Source of the DNA: Candidatus Omnitrophota bacterium
Lineage (GTDB): Bacteria > Omnitrophota > Gorgyraeia > 2-01-FULL-45-10
Assembly (NCBI GenBank): GCA_030691985.1
Contig: JAUYDB010000030.1
Span: forward strand, 1-11,189
Length of the DNA stretch: 11,189 nucleotides
Direction of reading: 5' to 3'
This document shows, piece by piece, positions 8,264-11,189 of the stretch; position 1 is the stretch's first letter; every line of letters begins with the position of its first letter. The notes beneath the pieces were generated by a model. It was not told where the DNA came from and ran no database searches. It was given only the letters and a program-made list of their open reading frames with translations. The position numbers and the translations under genes were made by a program.

Positions 8264-8266
8264 GGC
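8204..8266 (+). terminator. Probable rho-independent terminator of the efflux operon
   Basis: Copy A folds into a strong GC-rich stem (GGGGTC/GACCCC and flanks, single T-T mismatch) followed by A and six T residues (8258-8263), one base after the permease 2 stop codon. The A run on the other side would let it work in both directions. Function is inferred from structure and position; the loop of about 21 bases is longer than in classical terminators. Confidence 0.5.
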
Positions 8267-8282
8267 ATAGCAAGCTATCTGT

Positions 8283-8340
8283 AAAAAGGGGTCAGACCCA
8301 TTCACCGCATAATAGACGCGTTGGGTCAGACCCCTTTTTA
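8283..8340. repeat. GGGTCWGACCC palindromic repeat, copy B (inverted)
   Basis: AAAAAGGGGTCAGACCCA (8283-8300) and TGGGTCAGACCCCTTTTT (8322-8339) form the inverted arms. The middle contains AATAGACGCG, complementary to CGCGTCTATT in copy A. Copies A and B are therefore inverted relative to each other, separated by about 20 bases (TTGGCATAGCAAGCTATCTG), making a 136-bp higher-order palindrome like the paired REPs of BIMEs. The T5 tail could give a second terminator hairpin. Confidence 0.85.
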
Positions 8341-8372
8341 TCACCGTCTCTTAAAACTCTGATCTATTACAA

Positions 8373-8384
8373 TTTTCGCGAAAA
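8373..8384. promoter_or_regulatory. 12-bp perfect palindrome, possible operator
   Basis: TTTTCGCGAAAA is a perfect palindrome 63 bases upstream of the -35 box of the repeat-protein promoter. Its symmetry and position would suit a dimeric regulator, but I recognise no specific regulator for it. AT-rich DNA makes short palindromes fairly likely, so this is only a candidate. Confidence 0.25.
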
Positions 8385-8447
8385 GAAAGGTCAAAACTGT
8401 CAATGAGTCCAGCCAGGTTAGGGTATAAAAAAGTTGATTATTTGGTA

Positions 8448-8476
8448 TTGACATTGTATTTTATATATGATATATA
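8448..8476 (+). promoter_or_regulatory. Sigma70-like promoter for the repeat-protein gene
   Basis: A consensus -35 TTGACA (8448-8453) is followed after 17 bases by TATATA (8471-8476), which is preceded by TGA (8468-8470), an extended -10 arrangement. TATATT at 8473-8478 is an alternative -10. Transcription would start near 8483, leaving a leader of about 130 bases before the ATG at 8612. It lies downstream of the palindromic repeats, which fits a new transcription unit. Confidence 0.6.
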
Positions 8477-8611
8477 TTATATACAAGAGTAAAAGAGCTG
8501 TATTTTTTTTGGGAAGATATTATAGAGTTAAAAAAAGTACTAATAAAGTGGTTAAATAGGCACAATTTTTTTTGTTAATCTGCTCAACAATTTTAAAAAG
8601 GTTTAAATAAG

Positions 8612-11189
8612 ATGTTAGAATATCAAAACCCACATAAAAAAATACTCCTAAAAATTGTAGCAGCCACCATGGCGATATCGATGCTATGGTGGGATGTGGC
8701 ATGGGCCTGCGATTTTTTTAATTACGTGTCAAAACCCGCAACATCTGTTGCTCCGGTTCTCCCGAAATTAGCTTTAGAACTGGAAGAACCTGCTGATAAA
8801 GCCGCGAAAGATTTTCCTCAAGATAATAAATATAAAGATATGCTTTCCGAAACCGAGATTATCAATTATGACCTTTTAGATTCTAATAAGAGCTTACCCG
8901 GAATAAATAACTTATTGCCGTCAAGGCAGGACAAGGAACAGTCTAACATGTTTGCTCCCGGATTTATCCAGGAACAACAGGCAAAACATGAAGACGTGAT
9001 AAAGCAAAAGCAGGCCGCTGAAGATTATTCATATCTATTACGCAATAAGCCAAAACGGCAGGATGAGGAGATAGAGCTTAAGAAGAAAAAGTCCGGCGGC
9101 GATGGAACACCCGCGGATTATTCTTTAACGGATCCGGACGATACGGACGAGCCCCATAACTATAATGACTTTGAGAACCCCTCAGACCTTACCCAAACGA
9201 ATAAATATGATATTACCATGAGCGATATCAACTATCGCATGCAGGCCCGCCCGGAGGAGTTCAAGGACAAAGACGGCGTAATATACTGGCTTGGGAACGG
9301 CCATAACGCGATCGACCAATCCCGCCTTATCATGATGATCAAGTATGCGGGATCAGGCGATAACAAGCGCATAAGCACGATACTCACGGGGTTCCGCTTT
9401 ACAGAAACAGGGAAATACGAGGCAAAATACAGAATAGATTATACCTATTCCGGATCCGGCACAGACTTACTTGAGACCCGTAAATATGATATATCAGAAG
9501 GCCCCGGCTTAGATAGGCTCGTTGAGAAGAGCTACTACGAAGGCGGCGGGGAAGATAGCCACATCAAAAAGACGATATATTACGGCAAGGACGGAAAGAT
9601 CATAAACAGGCGTGAGTATAAATATACCGACGGCGCCTTAAAAGAAGCCCTCTATTACGAAACCGATTCTGAAACGGACGGAGAGGGCGAGCTCCTGCAA
9701 AAGACCTTTTTTACAGGCGCCAAGAGGAAAGAGTCGGCCGATTATTCCCAAAGCTACTACACAGATAAAGCCACCGGACAGAGATACGTTACAGAGACGA
9801 CCGTCTACTATTATAAGAACGGCAAACGCGCAAGCCAGGTTGAAGGTCAGGAATACCGATACTCGAAGTCGAAGCAGATTACCTATAGAGGCGACCCGGA
9901 TACCAACCATGATGGCGCGCTTTCGGATGAAGAGCTTCAGAACGCGAAGAAACTGTCGATGCTTGTATATGACGACCTCCACAGGCTGGCCAACGAAGAG
10001 GTCGCGGATTATATGGCGGTTTACAACGCAAAAACCGGAGAGGCCGCGAAGACCATCGTATATTTTTACAAGGACGGCAGGCGTGCGGCCAACGCTAACT
10101 ATCGTGAATGCTTAACAAGCGCCGCGACTTACTATGGCAACCTTGATGCCAACGGGGACGGCAAAATAGATTCCGGAGAGCTTGGGGCCGGGGTAAAGGC
10201 CTCAGAAACTTTTTACCACACGGAAGGCCGCCTTAAAGGCGAAGAGGTCCAGTCCTACACGGTTACGTACCTTACGGACGGAGTGACCGTAAAAGACACA
10301 ACTTTTTATGTCTATGAGGGCGATAAGCTGGCAGGCGCGGCGGACAACGAAGACAGGATGATTAAAACCGTAACTTACTGGGGTGATGCCGTAAACGGCG
10401 ATGGGACTATAAAAGCCGATGCTAAGAAGAAATCAGAGACATTCTACCAGTTTAAGCCCGGTGCGAAAAGAGGCGAAGAGGTTGCCGATGTAACAAAAAA
10501 TTACTATAGAGACGGCGTGACAGTGAGAGACACGACCGTCTATTTTTACAAAGGGAATAAGCGCGCCGAAGACGCCACCAATAGAGACGGGCTTGAGCGC
10601 ACAGCGGCCTTTTGGGGTGATGCGATCGAGGTTTCAGAATTGACAGATTCGGATGGAGACGGCATTGCTGACGAGACGGAAATAGAGATGGGCCTCGACC
10701 TCAATAAGGCCGATAGCGACGGAGACGGGTTCAGCGACAAGGAAGAGCTCTTCTTTGGTTCCAGCGCTACCGATAGCAGCGACATACCGGCACTGATGCA
10801 TGATAGCGATGGCGATGGATTGTCCGACTCCCAGGAGAATACCTACGGGACCGACAAAGATTCGAACGATTCCGATGGTGACGGGATGAGCGATCTCGAA
10901 GAGCTGCTTGTGGGGACCGACCCCAACGACCCGGATTCAAATATCTCAGGAATGGAATTTGGCAGGCTCGACTCAGACTCAGACGGTGTCCCTGACTGGA
11001 TAAAAACGCTTATCGAGTCTTCAGGCCTGACATACACCTCCATTACCCAGGACTCCAACGGAAACGGCGAATCAGACCTCTTCGAGCTCCTGACAGGCGC
11101 AGATACCCCGGCCGAATTCAAGGCCGCTTTACTCCAGGATAAAAACAATAACGGCATCTCAGACCTTTTAGAGCTCCTGATAGGCATGG
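8612..11189 (+). CDS. Large secreted Ca-binding repeat protein, 5' part (no stop in window)
   Basis: One reading frame stays open for 859 codons to the right edge; the 3' end is missing. Start: ATG 8612 with AAAAGG (8596-8601) ten bases upstream; Met20 has no such site. Residues 1-32 are a signal peptide (basic start, hydrophobic core KIVAATMAISMLWW, probable cut after AWA-32). Cys33 follows, but AWAC is a poor lipobox. Residues 33 to about 185 are a charged, low-complexity linker. About 186-320 is a Tyr-rich domain I do not recognise. Residues 321-678 are tandem units of 76-85 residues, most with an EF-hand-like loop. Residues 679-854 hold seven thrombospondin type 3-like DxDxDGxxD loops. 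The protein is therefore exported and probably Ca-stabilised, on the cell surface or released. It has its own promoter and shows no obvious functional link to the pump. Adhesion or predation roles would be guesses. Confidence 0.85.
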   Translation, partial: MLEYQNPHKKILLKIVAATMAISMLWWDVAWACDFFNYVSKPATSVAPVLPKLALELEEPADKAAKDFPQDNKYKDMLSETEIINYDLLDSNKSLPGINNLLPSRQDKEQSNMFAPGFIQEQQAKHEDVIKQKQAAEDYSYLLRNKPKRQDEEIELKKKKSGGDGTPADYSLTDPDDTDEPHNYNDFENPSDLTQTNKYDITMSDINYRMQARPEEFKDKDGVIYWLGNGHNAIDQSRLIMMIKYAGSGDNKRISTILTGFRFTETGKYEAKYRIDYTYSGSGTDLLETRKYDISEGPGLDRLVEKSYYEGGGEDSHIKKTIYYGKDGKIINRREYKYTDGALKEALYYETDSETDGEGELLQKTFFTGAKRKESADYSQSYYTDKATGQRYVTETTVYYYKNGKRASQVEGQEYRYSKSKQITYRGDPDTNHDGALSDEELQNAKKLSMLVYDDLHRLANEEVADYMAVYNAKTGEAAKTIVYFYKDGRRAANANYRECLTSAATYYGNLDANGDGKIDSGELGAGVKASETFYHTEGRLKGEEVQSYTVTYLTDGVTVKDTTFYVYEGDKLAGAADNEDRMIKTVTYWGDAVNGDGTIKADAKKKSETFYQFKPGAKRGEEVADVTKNYYRDGVTVRDTTVYFYKGNKRAEDATNRDGLERTAAFWGDAIEVSELTDSDGDGIADETEIEMGLDLNKADSDGDGFSDKEELFFGSSATDSSDIPALMHDSDGDGLSDSQENTYGTDKDSNDSDGDGMSDLEELLVGTDPNDPDSNISGMEFGRLDSDSDGVPDWIKTLIESSGLTYTSITQDSNGNGESDLFELLTGADTPAEFKAALLQDKNNNGISDLLELLIGM
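9572..10645 (+). repeat. Tandem protein repeat of about 80 residues with embedded EF-hand-like loop (4.5 units)
   Basis: Units begin at residues 321, 396, 481, 563 and 641 (9572, 9797, 10052, 10298, 10532), giving lengths of 75, 85, 82 and 78. Each opens with a T-T-V-Y-F-Y-K-x-G-K-R-A-like strand: TIYYGKDGKI, TTVYYYKNGKRA, TIVYFYKDGRRA, TTFYVYEGDKLA, TTVYFYKGNKRA. Then come a TYWGD-like stretch, an acidic loop, and K-x-SETFY...GEEV-x-x-Y in the best-matched units. Acidic loops: DTNHDGALSDEE (430-441) and DANGDGKIDSGE (512-523) fit the EF-hand loop consensus; the loop at 352-363 is weaker, and the one at 593-604 has lost the first Asp and the terminal Glu. The last unit is half length and runs into the thrombospondin-type loops. 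The Tyr/Gly strands recall YD/RHS repeats, but the match is loose. Confidence 0.75.
10646..11173 (+). repeat. Seven thrombospondin type 3-like Ca-binding loops
   Basis: Twelve-residue loops start at 10646 (DSDGDGIADETE), 10712 (DSDGDGFSDKEE), 10802 (DSDGDGLSDSQE), 10868 (DSDGDGMSDLEE), 10970 (DSDSDGVPDWIK), 11051 (DSNGNGESDLFE) and 11138 (DKNNNGISDLLE). Spacings are 22, 30, 22, 34, 27 and 29 residues, and several are followed by ELL-x-G-T/A-D. This pattern is the thrombospondin type 3 repeat, which binds Ca through Asp side chains and is common in bacterial surface proteins. The first four loops are canonical; the last two replace Asp with Asn and may bind more weakly. The array probably continues past the window. 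Confidence 0.85.

Larger units (their letters stand above)
8203..8611. other. Intergenic region between efflux operon and repeat-protein gene
   Basis: This 409-bp stretch has no convincing gene. Its first third holds two inverted palindromic repeats (8204-8263 and 8283-8340). Then come a 12-bp palindrome (8373-8384), a sigma70-like promoter (8448-8476) and a roughly 130-base AT-rich leader with several T or A runs (for example 8503-8510 and 8567-8574). I see no recognisable riboswitch in the leader. The change from repeat-rich to AT-rich DNA marks a transcription-unit boundary. Confidence 0.7.

Noticed and set aside
8690..8713. Lipoprotein signal with Cys33 as lipidated residue
   Set aside because: The residues before Cys33 are A-W-A; Trp at -2 does not fit the lipobox, whereas AWA suits ordinary signal peptidase cleavage. 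It cannot be fully excluded.
10546..11187. Ser-rich minus-strand frames opposite the thrombospondin-type loops
   Set aside because: The repeated Asp/Gly/Ser codons on the + strand read as Ser/Pro/Glu-rich on the minus strand; there is no independent evidence of a gene.
1..11189. CRISPR array, tRNA or rRNA genes
   Set aside because: No regularly spaced direct repeats with unique spacers, no tRNA cloverleaf and no rRNA-like sequence were seen on either strand.

Overview
The window is about 11.2 kb of bacterial chromosome with two functional blocks. The first is a three-gene RND efflux operon on the + strand: periplasmic adaptor (213-1493), RND permease 1 (1787-5035) and RND permease 2 (5032-8202). 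The second is the first 859 codons of a very large secreted repeat protein that starts at 8612 and runs off the right edge without a stop. RND pumps with a membrane-anchored adaptor indicate a diderm (two-membrane) bacterium. Intermediate GC, heavy use of ATA/AGG codons, interspersed palindromic repeats and a giant Ca-binding surface protein would fit an uncultured lineage such as Omnitrophota. That assignment is an impression; there is no marker gene in the window.

Region by region. 1-212: a GC-rich double-hairpin interspersed repeat (10-99), then a short AT-rich leader with a weak extended -10 candidate and a good Shine-Dalgarno for the adaptor. 1494-1786: a 293-bp gap inside the operon, almost filled by one imperfect palindrome (1532-1753). 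Its arms could form roughly 50 base pairs with a head of three small hairpins, so it is either a MITE-like insertion or a structured RNA. 5032-5035: the two permease genes overlap by ATGA. 8203-8611: two inverted copies of a GGGTCWGACCC-type palindromic repeat directly after the permease 2 stop codon, probably also serving as terminator, then AT-rich DNA with a 12-bp palindrome and a good sigma70-type promoter (TTGACA at 8448) for the downstream gene.

The pump genes resemble the MdtABC layout: one adaptor followed by two non-identical permeases that are translationally coupled, which suggests a heteromeric inner-membrane pump. No outer-membrane TolC-type factor is present, so it must be encoded elsewhere. 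Both permeases carry Asn-Asn where AcrB has Lys940-Asn in TM10, and neither has the Asp-Asp pair of AcrB TM4 (Asp-Cys in permease 1, Asp-Asn in permease 2). Permease 2 has about 40 extra hydrophobic residues between TM2 and TM3.

The partial gene at the right encodes a signal peptide, a charged linker, a Tyr-rich domain, four and a half tandem units of about 76-85 residues (most with an embedded EF-hand-like loop), and then at least seven thrombospondin type 3-like Ca-binding loops. I do not recognise the tandem unit as a named family; it is the most novel-looking item in the window.
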